From positions 1-6,545 of the forward strand of contig VFLB01000302.1 of NCBI GenBank assembly GCA_009914645.1: a stretch of DNA of 6,545 nucleotides. Direction: 5' to 3'. The stretch comes from Synechococcaceae bacterium Bin_79_3 (GTDB taxonomy: Bacteria > Cyanobacteriota > Cyanobacteriia > PCC-6307 > Cyanobiaceae). Position 1 is the stretch's first letter; the number at the start of each line of letters is the position of its first letter. A model generated the notes under the pieces. The model worked only from the letters and a program-made list of their open reading frames with translations. It did no database searches and was not told the DNA's origin. Below are positions 1-6,545 of this stretch, piece by piece. A program made the position numbers and the translations under genes.

Positions 1-1523
1 TTCCGATCGGACCTATCTATTTGGCTGATCATCTCCACAAGCTTTTTCCAGCTTTGCCGCAACGGTTTTTGGATCTAGCAGCTGTGCCCGTTTTAGACGT
101 GGAGCGGGTTTTGAAGGCAACCATTGATGCCTTTAAACCCACACTTGTTGTGTTTTCTTGGCGCGATATCCAGATTTATGCCCCAGTGGATGGCAGAGGC
201 GGCAATCCCCTCCAACATTCATTCGAGGTTTTTTACGGCAAGGGGCTGTTCCGGCGTTTAAGGGGAGCCTTCGGTGGTTTGAAATTAATGGCTTCTTTTT
301 ACGGAGATCTGTGGCGCAATCTGCGTTTAGTTCGCAGTGGTTTGCGCTGGGCCCGCCGATATCACTCAACTGCTCGCCTCGTGCTCGGCGGTGGTGCTGT
401 GAGTGTGTTTTATGAGCAACTGGCTAAGCAATTACCTCAAGGCACCGTTGTTTCAGTTGGAGAAGGGGAGCCCCTGCTTGAAAAGATGATTCGTGGTGAA
501 TCTTTAGAAACCGAACGTTGTTTTGTGGTGGGTGAAAACCCACGCCCTGGTTTGATCCATGAACAGCCGGCTGGAATGGATAAAAGTGCTTGTAATTACA
601 CATATATCGAATCGATCTGGCCCCAATTGAATTGGTATCTAGAAGCCGGTGATTTTTATGTGGGCGTACAAACCAAGCGGGGCTGCCCCCATAACTGTTG
701 CTACTGCGTTTACACAGTTGTAGAAGGCAAAGCAGTACGGGTGAATCCCGTAGATGAGGTGATTGCTGAGATGGCCCAGCTCTACAACCGCGGCGTGCGT
801 AGTTTTTGGTTTACAGATGCGCAGTTTATTCCCGCCCGCAGATATATCGAAGATGCAAAACAGTTGCTGCGAGCGATTCAAGCTCAAGGCTGGAAAAATA
901 TTCGTTGGGCCGCCTACATTCGTGCCGATAATCTTGATGCGGAGTTGGCGGAACTAATGGTGGCAACCGGTATGGATTATTTCGAAATCGGGATTACCTC
1001 CGGCAGCCAAGAACTAGTACGCAAGATGCGCATGGGTTATAACCTTCGCATCGTGCTGGAAAACTGCCGGCTACTGGCCCGGGCTGGGTTCAAAGAGCAT
1101 GTTTCGGTGAATTATTCCTTCAACGTAATTGATGAAAGACCTGAAACTATCCGCCAAACTGTTGCTTATCACAGAGAATTAGAAAGTATTTTTGGCGCTG
1201 ATAAAGTTGAACCAGCAATTTTCTTTATCGGCTTACAACCCCACACTCATTTAGAGCAATACGGGTTTGAGCAGGGCTTGATCAAACCGGGCTACAACCC
1301 GATGAGCATGATGCCCTGGACGGCGCGCCAGCTGCTTTGGAATCCAGAACCAATGGGTAGCAGTTTTGGCCGGGTTTGTTTAGAAGCATTTGCCACAAAC
1401 CCTGAGGATTTTGGCCGCACAGTAATGGCATTACTTGAACGCGATTACGGCCTAGCTCCTCTGGATGAAGCACTCCACGCACCTGTAGAGGGCCGTAAAG
1501 CCCTCGCAAATGCAGTGCGCTGA
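1..1523 (+). CDS. B12-type radical SAM protein, photosystem II high light acclimation family (5' partial)
   Basis: The reading frame is open from base 3 to the TGA at 1521-1523, with no stop before the window edge, so the N-terminus is cut off. The TTG at 21 is not the real start: the residues before it (PIGPIY) match what I recall of the N-terminal part of this cyanobacterial family, and roughly 15-25 residues seem missing. Numbering from base 21, residues 1-160 look like a degenerate cobalamin-binding-type domain (FSWRDIQIYAP at 45-55, LGGGAVS at 122-128, VGEGE at 146-150). I do not see the classical DxHxxG cobalamin-ligand motif. The radical SAM domain follows, with the CxxxCxxC [4Fe-4S] motif at C222, C226 and C229 (codons 684-707) and a GITSGSQ segment at 324-330. 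The family is annotated as acting in high-light acclimation of photosystem II; the substrate and reaction are unknown to me. It is soluble by appearance. It converges on the CPBP protease gene with one base between stops. Confidence 0.92.
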   Translation, partial: PIGPIYLADHLHKLFPALPQRFLDLAAVPVLDVERVLKATIDAFKPTLVVFSWRDIQIYAPVDGRGGNPLQHSFEVFYGKGLFRRLRGAFGGLKLMASFYGDLWRNLRLVRSGLRWARRYHSTARLVLGGGAVSVFYEQLAKQLPQGTVVSVGEGEPLLEKMIRGESLETERCFVVGENPRPGLIHEQPAGMDKSACNYTYIESIWPQLNWYLEAGDFYVGVQTKRGCPHNCCYCVYTVVEGKAVRVNPVDEVIAEMAQLYNRGVRSFWFTDAQFIPARRYIEDAKQLLRAIQAQGWKNIRWAAYIRADNLDAELAELMVATGMDYFEIGITSGSQELVRKMRMGYNLRIVLENCRLLARAGFKEHVSVNYSFNVIDERPETIRQTVAYHRELESIFGADKVEPAIFFIGLQPHTHLEQYGFEQGLIKPGYNPMSMMPWTARQLLWNPEPMGSSFGRVCLEAFATNPEDFGRTVMALLERDYGLAPLDEALHAPVEGRKALANAVR

Positions 1524-1524
1524 T

Positions 1525-2262
1525 TCACCACCAGCGACGCCGTACCCAAATCAACAACAACAAAGGAATCCAAGCCAGCAAGCCACCGATTGGATTTCCT
1601 TCTTGTTGGCCAATTAAACCTTGATTTAATACAAACCAGCCACCAACCAAGCCGCCATGGAGTGCAACTGCCCCCCAAATCAAGCCACCATCGGCTCGTC
1701 TTTGTAAGCCCAAGGCCAGCCCCAGCAGGGTTAGGCCACCTAACAGCCCAAATAAGGAAGCCAGGGGCAGGTTGAATCTGGTATGGGCCAGGCTGAACAC
1801 AAGGGCTTGTAAAACCATTGCAATGCTCTTGCCCCAAGCCCTAGAAGCAAAGCGAAATTCCAGTTCCCCCAGTAGCCATCCCCTAAATAACAATTCTTCG
1901 GCAAAGCCAACCCCAAGGCCAAGGGCAAGACCGTTGAGTATTAAACCAGCGCTAATTTCCTGCTGCCATTTGATTTGGCCAGATAAAAACAGGCCGATAA
2001 AAAGAACCAATAAAAGCAGCACTGCCTTGATTAGGCCCCGTAGCAGCGCCTTGAACACATCTTTTCGTGATGAAGCCACCACCCCCAAGCTCACCCAGGC
2101 TTGCTTTTCCCCCCATAGATTCTTAACCCGTAGCGGCAGGCTCACTAATAAAGCCAGCAGTGCCGGCAACGCCGCCAACGCTGGCGCGGCCCCCAGGGCT
2201 TGAAAACCCAGGAAAATGGCAACCAACACCGCTGGGTAGAGCAGGGTGTTAAGCCAAGCCAT
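1525..2262 (-). CDS. CPBP family intramembrane glutamic endopeptidase (CAAX-like / Abi)
   Basis: A membrane-embedded metal-independent peptidase-type protein of 245 residues. Counting from the GTG alternative at 2265 (246 residues), hydrophobic segments lie at about 8-45, 78-96, 106-121, 148-160, 168-187, 195-213 and 227-240. The family's catalytic signatures are present: EELLFR at 123-128 (EExxxR), FSLAH at 157-161 (FxxxH) and a third His at H203. The usual Asn/Asp four residues after that His is a Val here. The protein ends in a basic, Trp-rich tail. I chose the ATG at 2262 because GAGG of the upstream clpS codons sits four bases before it and its TGATG junction with clpS suggests coupling. 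GTG at 2265, giving a GTGA overlap, is the alternative. Eukaryotic relatives process CAAX proteins; the cyanobacterial substrates are unknown. It is the last gene of the dapL-clpS group, and its stop is one base from the convergent radical SAM gene. Confidence 0.92.
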   Translation of the reverse strand: MAWLNTLLYPAVLVAIFLGFQALGAAPALAALPALLALLVSLPLRVKNLWGEKQAWVSLGVVASSRKDVFKALLRGLIKAVLLLLVLFIGLFLSGQIKWQQEISAGLILNGLALGLGVGFAEELLFRGWLLGELEFRFASRAWGKSIAMVLQALVFSLAHTRFNLPLASLFGLLGGLTLLGLALGLQRRADGGLIWGAVALHGGLVGGWFVLNQGLIGQQEGNPIGGLLAWIPLLLLIWVRRRWW

Positions 2263-2609
2263 CACTCCTCTGGCTCGATGCTGCTTGTTAAACCTTTGCT
2301 CTTAAGAGTTTCACAGTAAAACTCAGCGGGCTCAATGTCACAAACAATCACCAGGCCAACGCCGGTGCTGTGGGCCTCCAGCATCACAGCGAGGGCATCT
2401 TGTTCACTGAGTGATGGCACCACCTGCCGCAAAGTGGTAACCACATATTCCATGCTGTTAACCGGGTCGTTGTGGAGCAGCACTTTGTAGCGGGGCGACG
2501 GTTTGCGCACCCGTTCGGGGGCCTTTTCCAATACCGCAACACCACCTGGGTTGCCTTCTGGCGATTGGGAAGCCTTATGCAGATTGGTCATCTTGGCCAA
2601 GTCGCACAT
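2262..2609 (-). CDS. clpS: ATP-dependent Clp protease adaptor ClpS
   Basis: ClpS binds proteins carrying destabilising N-terminal residues and hands them to the Clp AAA+ chaperone (ClpC in cyanobacteria) in the cytosol. The 115-residue product has the ClpS core from about residue 38. The substrate-pocket motif HNDPVNSMEYV lies at 46-56, with N47 and D48 matching the Asn-Asp that contacts the substrate amino group. The MLEAHSTG motif at 76-83 includes pocket His H80. Residues 1-37 are a flexible Pro/Gly-rich tail. Two starts are possible: ATG at 2609 (MCDLAK...) or ATG at 2591 (MTNLHK...). Neither has a convincing Shine-Dalgarno sequence; the shorter form looks more like cyanobacterial homologues I recall. 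It sits 42 bases after dapL on the same strand, and its TGA overlaps the start of the CPBP protease gene, so co-transcription is likely. Cyanobacteria often carry two ClpS paralogues; which one this is cannot be told from the sequence alone. Confidence 0.95.
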   Translation of the reverse strand: MCDLAKMTNLHKASQSPEGNPGGVAVLEKAPERVRKPSPRYKVLLHNDPVNSMEYVVTTLRQVVPSLSEQDALAVMLEAHSTGVGLVIVCDIEPAEFYCETLKSKGLTSSIEPEE

Positions 2610-2614
2610 AACAG

Positions 2615-2640
2615 CTTAAAAATCTAGGCAAGCGTTGGCC
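2615..2640 (-). terminator. Weak stem plus T-tract between dapL and clpS (possible partial terminator)
   Basis: On the minus strand GGCCAACGCTTGCC (2640-2627) can fold as a bulged five-pair stem with a CGC loop (GGC/GCC and AA/TT, one unpaired C). It is followed by TAGATTTTT, with the T-run at 2622-2618. The position after the dapL stop would suit an attenuator that lowers clpS and protease expression. The stem is short and bulged, so this may well be chance. Confidence 0.2.
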
Positions 2641-2651
2641 GCGATATGGGT

Positions 2652-3890
2652 TTATGGAGATACCAATAGCTTTTTTAGCCTTGCCATCGCTTCTTCCACA
2701 TTGGCGCGGCTATTGAAAGCCGATAGGCGGAAATAGCCCTCACCAGCTGCCCCAAAGCCACTGCCTGGTGTGCCCACCACATTTGCACCGGAAAGCAAGT
2801 TGTCGAAAAATCCCCAGGAATCCAAACCTTCAGGGGTTTTTATCCATACATAAGGTGCCTGTTCGCCGCCATACACCTGCAGCCCTGCGGCGCTAAGGGC
2901 GTTTCTAATGATTGCGGCATTTTCCATGTAAAAAGCCACCAGCGCTTTTACTTCAGCAGCTCCTTCTGAGCTGTAAACCGCTTCCGCTGCCCGTTGCACG
3001 ATGTAGCTAACGCCGTTGAACTTGGTGCACTGGCGCCGGTTCCATAGCCCCCAAATTTCTACTTTTTCGCCATTTATTGCTTTACCCATTAAGCCGCGGG
3101 GCACCACAGTGAAGGCGCAGCGGGTGCCAGTGAAACCAGCATTTTTTGAAAATGAACGAAATTCAATAGCGCATTCGCGGGCGCCTTCAATTTCATAAAT
3201 TGAATGGGGTAATTCGGGATCTTGAATAAAAGCTTCGTAAGCTGCATCAAATAAAATCAAGGCTTCATTAGCGCGGGCGTAATCAACCCAGGCTTTTAGT
3301 TGAGCTTTGCTAGCTACAGCACCGGTGGGGTTATTTGGGAAGCAGAGATAGATCAGATCTACCTTTTCAGTTGGTATTTCCGCTGTGAAGCCATTAGCAG
3401 CAGTGATTGGCAAATATGAAAGACCGCCATAGCGACCCAGCTCATCGGCCTCGCCAGTGCGACCCGCCATCACATTGCTATCTACATAAACCGGGTAAAC
3501 CGGATCTGTAACAGCAATGCGATTTTCAGGGCCGAGGATATCGAGAATATTGCTGCTATCACATTTGGATCCATCGGATACAAAGATTTCTTCTGCGCTG
3601 ATCTGGCAGCCGCGAGCTTGAAAATCATTGCTGGCAATCTTTTCTCGCAGCCATTGATATCCCTGTTCGGGGCCGTAGCCTCTAAATCCATCCCGGGTGC
3701 CCATTTCATCAACGGCTTTTTTCATCGCAGCACGACACGCCTGCGGCAGAGGTTCTGTTACGTCGCCAATGCCGAGGCGGATGATTGCAGCGCAGGGATT
3801 GGCGTCACTGAAAGCTCTAACCCGACGTGCAATTTCGGGGAACAGATAGCCTGCTTTGAGCTTGAGATAGTTGCCGTTTACTTGAACCAC
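2652..3890 (-). CDS. dapL: LL-diaminopimelate aminotransferase
   Basis: This PLP enzyme converts tetrahydrodipicolinate directly to LL-2,6-diaminopimelate with glutamate as amino donor, the one-step route to lysine and peptidoglycan used by cyanobacteria, plants and Chlamydia. The 412-residue length fits the family. Visible class I/II aminotransferase features are [10 protein letters not shown] at 40-49, FVSDGSKCD at 103-111, DPVYPVY at 129-135, CFPNNPTG at 183-190 (N187 contacts the PLP ring), FDAAYEAF at 214-221, [12 protein letters not shown] at 246-257 with K249 as the Schiff-base lysine, and YFRLSAF at 386-392 with R388 as the carboxylate-binding Arg. The start is a GTG: the family begins MVQVN and no in-frame ATG lies upstream before the divergent gene. 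Its own ribosome site is weak (GAGAG about five bases away). It heads the minus-strand group dapL-clpS-CPBP and diverges from the radical SAM/DUF2344 gene across 30 bases. Confidence 0.97.
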   Translation of the reverse strand: MVQVNGNYLKLKAGYLFPEIARRVRAFSDANPCAAIIRLGIGDVTEPLPQACRAAMKKAVDEMGTRDGFRGYGPEQGYQWLREKIASNDFQARGCQISAEEIFVSDGSKCDSSNILDILGPENRIAVTDPVYPVYVDSNVMAGRTGEADELGRYGGLSYLPITAANGFTAEIPTEKVDLIYLCFPNNPTGAVASKAQLKAWVDYARANEALILFDAAYEAFIQDPELPHSIYEIEGARECAIEFRSFSKNAGFTGTRCAFTVVPRGLMGKAINGEKVEIWGLWNRRQCTKFNGVSYIVQRAAEAVYSSEGAAEVKALVAFYMENAAIIRNALSAAGLQVYGGEQAPYVWIKTPEGLDSWGFFDNLLSGANVVGTPGSGFGAAGEGYFRLSAFNSRANVEEAMARLKKLLVSP

Positions 3891-3920
3891 TGCACTCTCT
3901 AATACTTCATTAATTCTCCT
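3891..3920. promoter_or_regulatory. 30-base divergent start-to-start region between dapL and the radical SAM/DUF2344 gene
   Basis: All non-coding DNA between two divergent start codons. It is AT-rich and contains TAATAC on the + strand (GTATTA on the - strand) at 3900-3905, which is a poor -10-like match in either direction, and the palindrome ATTAAT at 3909-3914. No good -35 element is visible at correct spacing. At least part of each promoter must lie inside the opposite coding sequence, or the transcripts are leaderless or nearly so. The + strand start has no Shine-Dalgarno sequence directly before it; the only purine-rich stretch (AGGAG) is on the minus strand. Confidence 0.4.
3899..3910 (-). 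other. Possible three-codon leader ORF (MKY) upstream of dapL
   Basis: Reading the minus strand, AGGAG (3920-3916) is followed by five bases and then ATG AAG TAT TAG (3910-3899). This is the best Shine-Dalgarno/ATG pair in the dapL upstream region, yet it opens a frame of only three codons and is out of frame with dapL. The stop is eight bases before the dapL GTG, close enough for terminating ribosomes to reinitiate. Whether it is translated, or even transcribed, cannot be judged from sequence; chance occurrence is quite possible. Confidence 0.25.
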
Positions 3921-6512
3921 ATGGCGGCGCTCCTTCCTGCCAACGTGCCATCAATTCCCTTCGCTGCTTTAGTTAATGCGGGAATTTCCAAACCCGGTCG
4001 CTATTTAGGCAACGAAAGGGGTGTGATACCTCGTGATTGGGATCAAGCAGCGGTGCGCTGGGCACTCACATACCCAGAAGTTTATGAAGTAGGCGCCAGC
4101 AACCTTGGCCACATCATTCTTTATTCAATCCTTAATGCTCAACCGCGGCAGCTTTGCGATCGTGCTTACCTTCCTGCGCCCGATTTAGCGGCACGGCTTA
4201 GAGCTGTTGGGGCGCCTCTGTTTGCTGTGGAAAGCAAACGCCCCCTCGCTAGTTTTCACATCCTTGGTTTCAGCCTTAGCTACGAACTAGGCGCCACCAA
4301 TGTGCTGGAAATGCTGGATTTAGCTGGTATCCCCCTGCGCTCTGTTCAGCGTGGTGATCTCCCCCTGGATCACCCTGATGCACCTCCCTTGATCTTTGCT
4401 GGCGGTCAAACCGCCACCAGTAATCCGGAGCCCTATGCACCTTTTTTTGATTTCATTGCCCTCGGCGATGGAGAGGAATTACTTGCTGAAATTGGCTTGG
4501 TATTAGAGGAAGCGATTGGGGTTGGCTTAACAAGACGCGCGGTTTTAGAAGATCTTGCTGAAATCCCCGGTGTTTATGTGCCCTGCATCGGAAAACGCAG
4601 GGTTTTTAGACGCACCGCTACGCCCATGCCGCACTACGCCATGGCGTTAGTACCAAATGTAGAAACTGTTCACGATCGCCTCACCGTGGAAATCCGCCGC
4701 GGTTGCACCCGTGGTTGTCGCTTTTGCCAGCCCGGCATGCTTACGCGCCCCGCCAGGGATGTGGATCCCAAAGAGGTGGTGGAAGCGGTGGAAACCGGCA
4801 TGATTAAAACCGGATACAGCGATTTTTCGCTTCTTTCACTTAGTTGCAGCGATTATTTAGCCCTACCTGCGGTGGGGGTGGAATTGCGTAATCGATTGCA
4901 AGAACACAACGTGAGTTTGGCTTTGCCGAGCCAGCGCATCGATCGCTTTGATAGCAATATTGCCCATATCCTTGGTGGCACAAAGCAGGGCAGCCTCACC
5001 TTTGCACCAGAGGCCGGCACCCAACGACTCCGAGACATTATTAATAAAGGCCTCACCGATAAAGATTTGATCGAAGGGGTGCGCACTGCGATGCAGCACG
5101 GCTGGCGCAAGCTGAAGCTCTATTTCATGATTGGGTTGCCTGGTGAAACCGATTCCGATGTGCATGGCATAGCCGATACCGTTGAGATGTTGCGCACTGA
5201 GATGAGCGATATCGGCAGGTTGGAGCTCAACCTCACCATCAGTAATTTCACTCCAAAACCGCATACGCCATTTCAGTGGCACAGCGTGTCGTCTTTGGAA
5301 TTTCAGCGCCGCCAACAGTTGCTGAAGCAGCGTTTTGCACAATTTCGTGCGTTGAAGGTGAATTTCACCGATGTGCGGCTTTCAGCGATGGAGGATTTCA
5401 TCGGCCGCGGCGATCAAAGTGTTGCGCCAGTGATTGAAGCCGCCTGGCGAGCAGGCGCCGGCATGGATGCCTGGTTTGAGAACACTGATCGCACTTACGG
5501 CGCTTGGATTGGGGCGATTGAGGCGGCAGGATTAGGGGGGCGATATAGGGCCCTGGAACTGGGCACTTGGGCTGAGCTTCAGGCCCTTAGCCCTGAACAG
5601 CGCCAAGAGCGTTGCCGTGAACCGCTGCCCTGGGATCACATTGATTCAGGAGTAAGTAAGCAATGGCTTCAGGAGGATCTTGAGCGAGCCTTAATGGCTC
5701 AACAATTGCCTGATTGCTCCTTTGAAAGTTGTAGTCATTGCGGAGTATGCGGTGAGAATTTAGGGCACAACGTAGTGGTGCCAGCCCTTCCAATACCCCC
5801 AATCGCTAAACCGCGCAAGCCTCCTGATGAGCAGGTGGCCAGGTTGCGGGTTTGTTTTGCAAAAACTGCCGAGATGGCTTTGTTGAGCCATCTTGATTTA
5901 GTGAGAATTTTTGATCGCGCCTTGCGGCGATCACGAATGCCGGTGAGTTTTAGCGGTGGCTTCCACCCTTTGCCGCGGTTGCAGCTTGCCCTTGCCTTGC
6001 CCCTTGGGGCTGAGGCCCATGCTGATTGGTTCGATCTCAGCTTTTGCGCTGAGGTTACAGCTGAAAAATTTCTAGAACTTTTGCAGCCTCAACTACCACC
6101 AGGGCTGCAGCTAATAAGTGCCCACGGAATTGCAGTGCATGCGCCCGCGTTGTCCCAGTCGATCGTTTCCGCCAGCTGGCGACTCAGCATCGAGGTGCAT
6201 TCAGGGTTTGAATGCCCTAGAGCGGAGGCTTGGCAAGGCGCCCTTGGCGAGCTGCTGGCAGCAGAACGATTGCCGTTAATTTGTAAAGATCGATTGGGCC
6301 GCCTAAAGGAAAAAGATTTAAAAATATATTTGCTTGATTTGCATTGGTATCAATGGAAACCCACTGGCGTGGAAATCGGTTTAGATAGTTGGGTGGAAAA
6401 CAGTGGCCGCTCACTTAAACCAAATCAAATGCTGCAACTATTGGAGCAACGTTTGGCTACGCCCCTGCTATTAGTGCATCAAATTCGAGAATCATTGAAT
6501 CTGGCGTGCTAA
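3921..6512 (+). CDS. B12-binding-type radical SAM protein fused to DUF2344 (TIGR03960 / TIGR03936 type)
   Basis: An 863-residue two-part protein. Residues 20-220 form an N-terminal cobalamin-binding-like domain ([15 protein letters not shown] at 50-64, [14 protein letters not shown] at 159-172, ALGDGEE at 180-186), again without an obvious DxHxxG ligand motif. The radical SAM core has [11 protein letters not shown] at 259-269, with C262, C266 and C269 for the [4Fe-4S] cluster, [11 protein letters not shown] at 361-371 and GLPGET at 405-410. After about residue 480 comes a linker ending in C599, C604, C607 and C610, a four-cysteine metal or Fe-S site. Residues 641-863 are a DUF2344 domain ([17 protein letters not shown] at 654-670, [10 protein letters not shown] at 678-687). 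In many bacteria the two parts are separate neighbours near rne/rng; cyanobacteria carry them fused. The substrate is unknown; RNA or ribosome-related modification is only a guess from context. The ATG at 3921 is the first in frame and lacks a Shine-Dalgarno sequence. GTG at 3945 is an alternative. Confidence 0.95.
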   Translation: MAALLPANVPSIPFAALVNAGISKPGRYLGNERGVIPRDWDQAAVRWALTYPEVYEVGASNLGHIILYSILNAQPRQLCDRAYLPAPDLAARLRAVGAPLFAVESKRPLASFHILGFSLSYELGATNVLEMLDLAGIPLRSVQRGDLPLDHPDAPPLIFAGGQTATSNPEPYAPFFDFIALGDGEELLAEIGLVLEEAIGVGLTRRAVLEDLAEIPGVYVPCIGKRRVFRRTATPMPHYAMALVPNVETVHDRLTVEIRRGCTRGCRFCQPGMLTRPARDVDPKEVVEAVETGMIKTGYSDFSLLSLSCSDYLALPAVGVELRNRLQEHNVSLALPSQRIDRFDSNIAHILGGTKQGSLTFAPEAGTQRLRDIINKGLTDKDLIEGVRTAMQHGWRKLKLYFMIGLPGETDSDVHGIADTVEMLRTEMSDIGRLELNLTISNFTPKPHTPFQWHSVSSLEFQRRQQLLKQRFAQFRALKVNFTDVRLSAMEDFIGRGDQSVAPVIEAAWRAGAGMDAWFENTDRTYGAWIGAIEAAGLGGRYRALELGTWAELQALSPEQRQERCREPLPWDHIDSGVSKQWLQEDLERALMAQQLPDCSFESCSHCGVCGENLGHNVVVPALPIPPIAKPRKPPDEQVARLRVCFAKTAEMALLSHLDLVRIFDRALRRSRMPVSFSGGFHPLPRLQLALALPLGAEAHADWFDLSFCAEVTAEKFLELLQPQLPPGLQLISAHGIAVHAPALSQSIVSASWRLSIEVHSGFECPRAEAWQGALGELLAAERLPLICKDRLGRLKEKDLKIYLLDLHWYQWKPTGVEIGLDSWVENSGRSLKPNQMLQLLEQRLATPLLLVHQIRESLNLAC

Positions 6513-6523
6513 ATTATTAATGA

Positions 6524-6538
6524 GGCGGAGATACCGCC
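6524..6538 (+). other. Short GC hairpin after the radical SAM/DUF2344 gene
   Basis: GGCGG (6524-6528) and CCGCC (6534-6538) form a perfect five-base-pair stem with an AGATA loop, 11 bases after the stop codon. It is followed by CGAAGAA and not by a T-run, so it does not look like a Rho-independent terminator. It could be an mRNA-stabilising or leader structure for the downstream gene, which I expect to be rne from the usual cyanobacterial order. The window ends too soon to tell. Confidence 0.35.
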
Positions 6539-6545
6539 CGAAGAA

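Noticed and set aside
21..23. TTG as the start of the first radical SAM gene
   Set aside because: The frame stays open to base 3 and the upstream residues PIGPIY fit the family, so the gene runs off the window edge.
1445..1837. Open frames of 130 residues (1445-1837, -) and 143 residues (1772-2203, +) overlapping the CPBP gene
   Set aside because: They lie in other frames of well-recognised genes, have no family resemblance and unnatural composition (rich in Trp/Pro/Arg or Ser/Asn/Arg).
3856..3905. Sigma-70-like promoter for the + strand radical SAM gene (TTGAGC or TTGCCG with TAATAC)
   Set aside because: Spacings between these elements are wrong (15 or 23 bases, not about 17) and the -10 match is only partial, so I did not annotate a specific promoter.
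4863..5342. 159-residue minus-strand open frame inside the radical SAM/DUF2344 gene
   Set aside because: It is fully antisense to conserved radical SAM coding sequence, with no recognisable domain; best explained as a shadow frame.
6524..6545. Intrinsic terminator at the window end
   Set aside because: The hairpin is not followed by a T-run; the downstream bases are CGAAGAA.
1..6545. Mobile element, CRISPR array, tRNA or long repeats
   Set aside because: No inverted terminal repeats, transposase, regularly spaced repeats or tRNA-like cloverleaf were seen; genes fill nearly all of the window.

Overview
The window looks like core chromosome of a picocyanobacterium (Synechococcus / Cyanobium / Prochlorococcus lineage). 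I base this on recognising the protein set from memory: a cyanobacterial B12-type radical SAM protein annotated as 'photosystem II high light acclimation', a ClpS starting its core with a typical cyanobacterial sequence, an LL-diaminopimelate aminotransferase starting MVQVN, and a radical SAM/DUF2344 fusion of the kind usually found beside ribonuclease E. Base composition appears roughly balanced, so I cannot pick a genus from the sequence alone.

Layout: five protein genes fill almost everything. (1) bases 1-1523, + strand: the photosystem II-associated radical SAM protein, missing its N-terminus at the window edge. (2) A three-gene minus-strand group reading from 3890 down to 1525: dapL, clpS, and a CPBP-family membrane protease. 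clpS and the protease overlap at their stop/start codons and are probably co-translated. (3) 3921-6512, + strand: an 863-residue B12-binding-type radical SAM protein with a C-terminal DUF2344 (TIGR03936-like) domain. The last 33 bases hold a short hairpin and probably the start of the leader of the next gene, which I would predict to be rne.

Gene spacing is extreme. The first radical SAM gene and the protease gene converge with one base between their stop codons. dapL and the second radical SAM gene diverge with only 30 bases between their start codons. No gap exceeds 42 bases. I see no tRNA, rRNA, mobile element, CRISPR array or long repeat.

Functionally, dapL supplies LL-diaminopimelate for lysine and peptidoglycan; clpS delivers N-degron substrates to the Clp protease; the CPBP protein is a membrane-embedded peptidase of unknown substrate. 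The two radical SAM enzymes carry intact cluster-binding motifs but their reactions are not known to me. I find no clearly new defence or mobile system. The best leads are the radical SAM/DUF2344 fusion with an extra four-cysteine cluster, and the compact dapL control region, which contains a three-codon open frame with a good ribosome-binding site just upstream of a GTG-started dapL.
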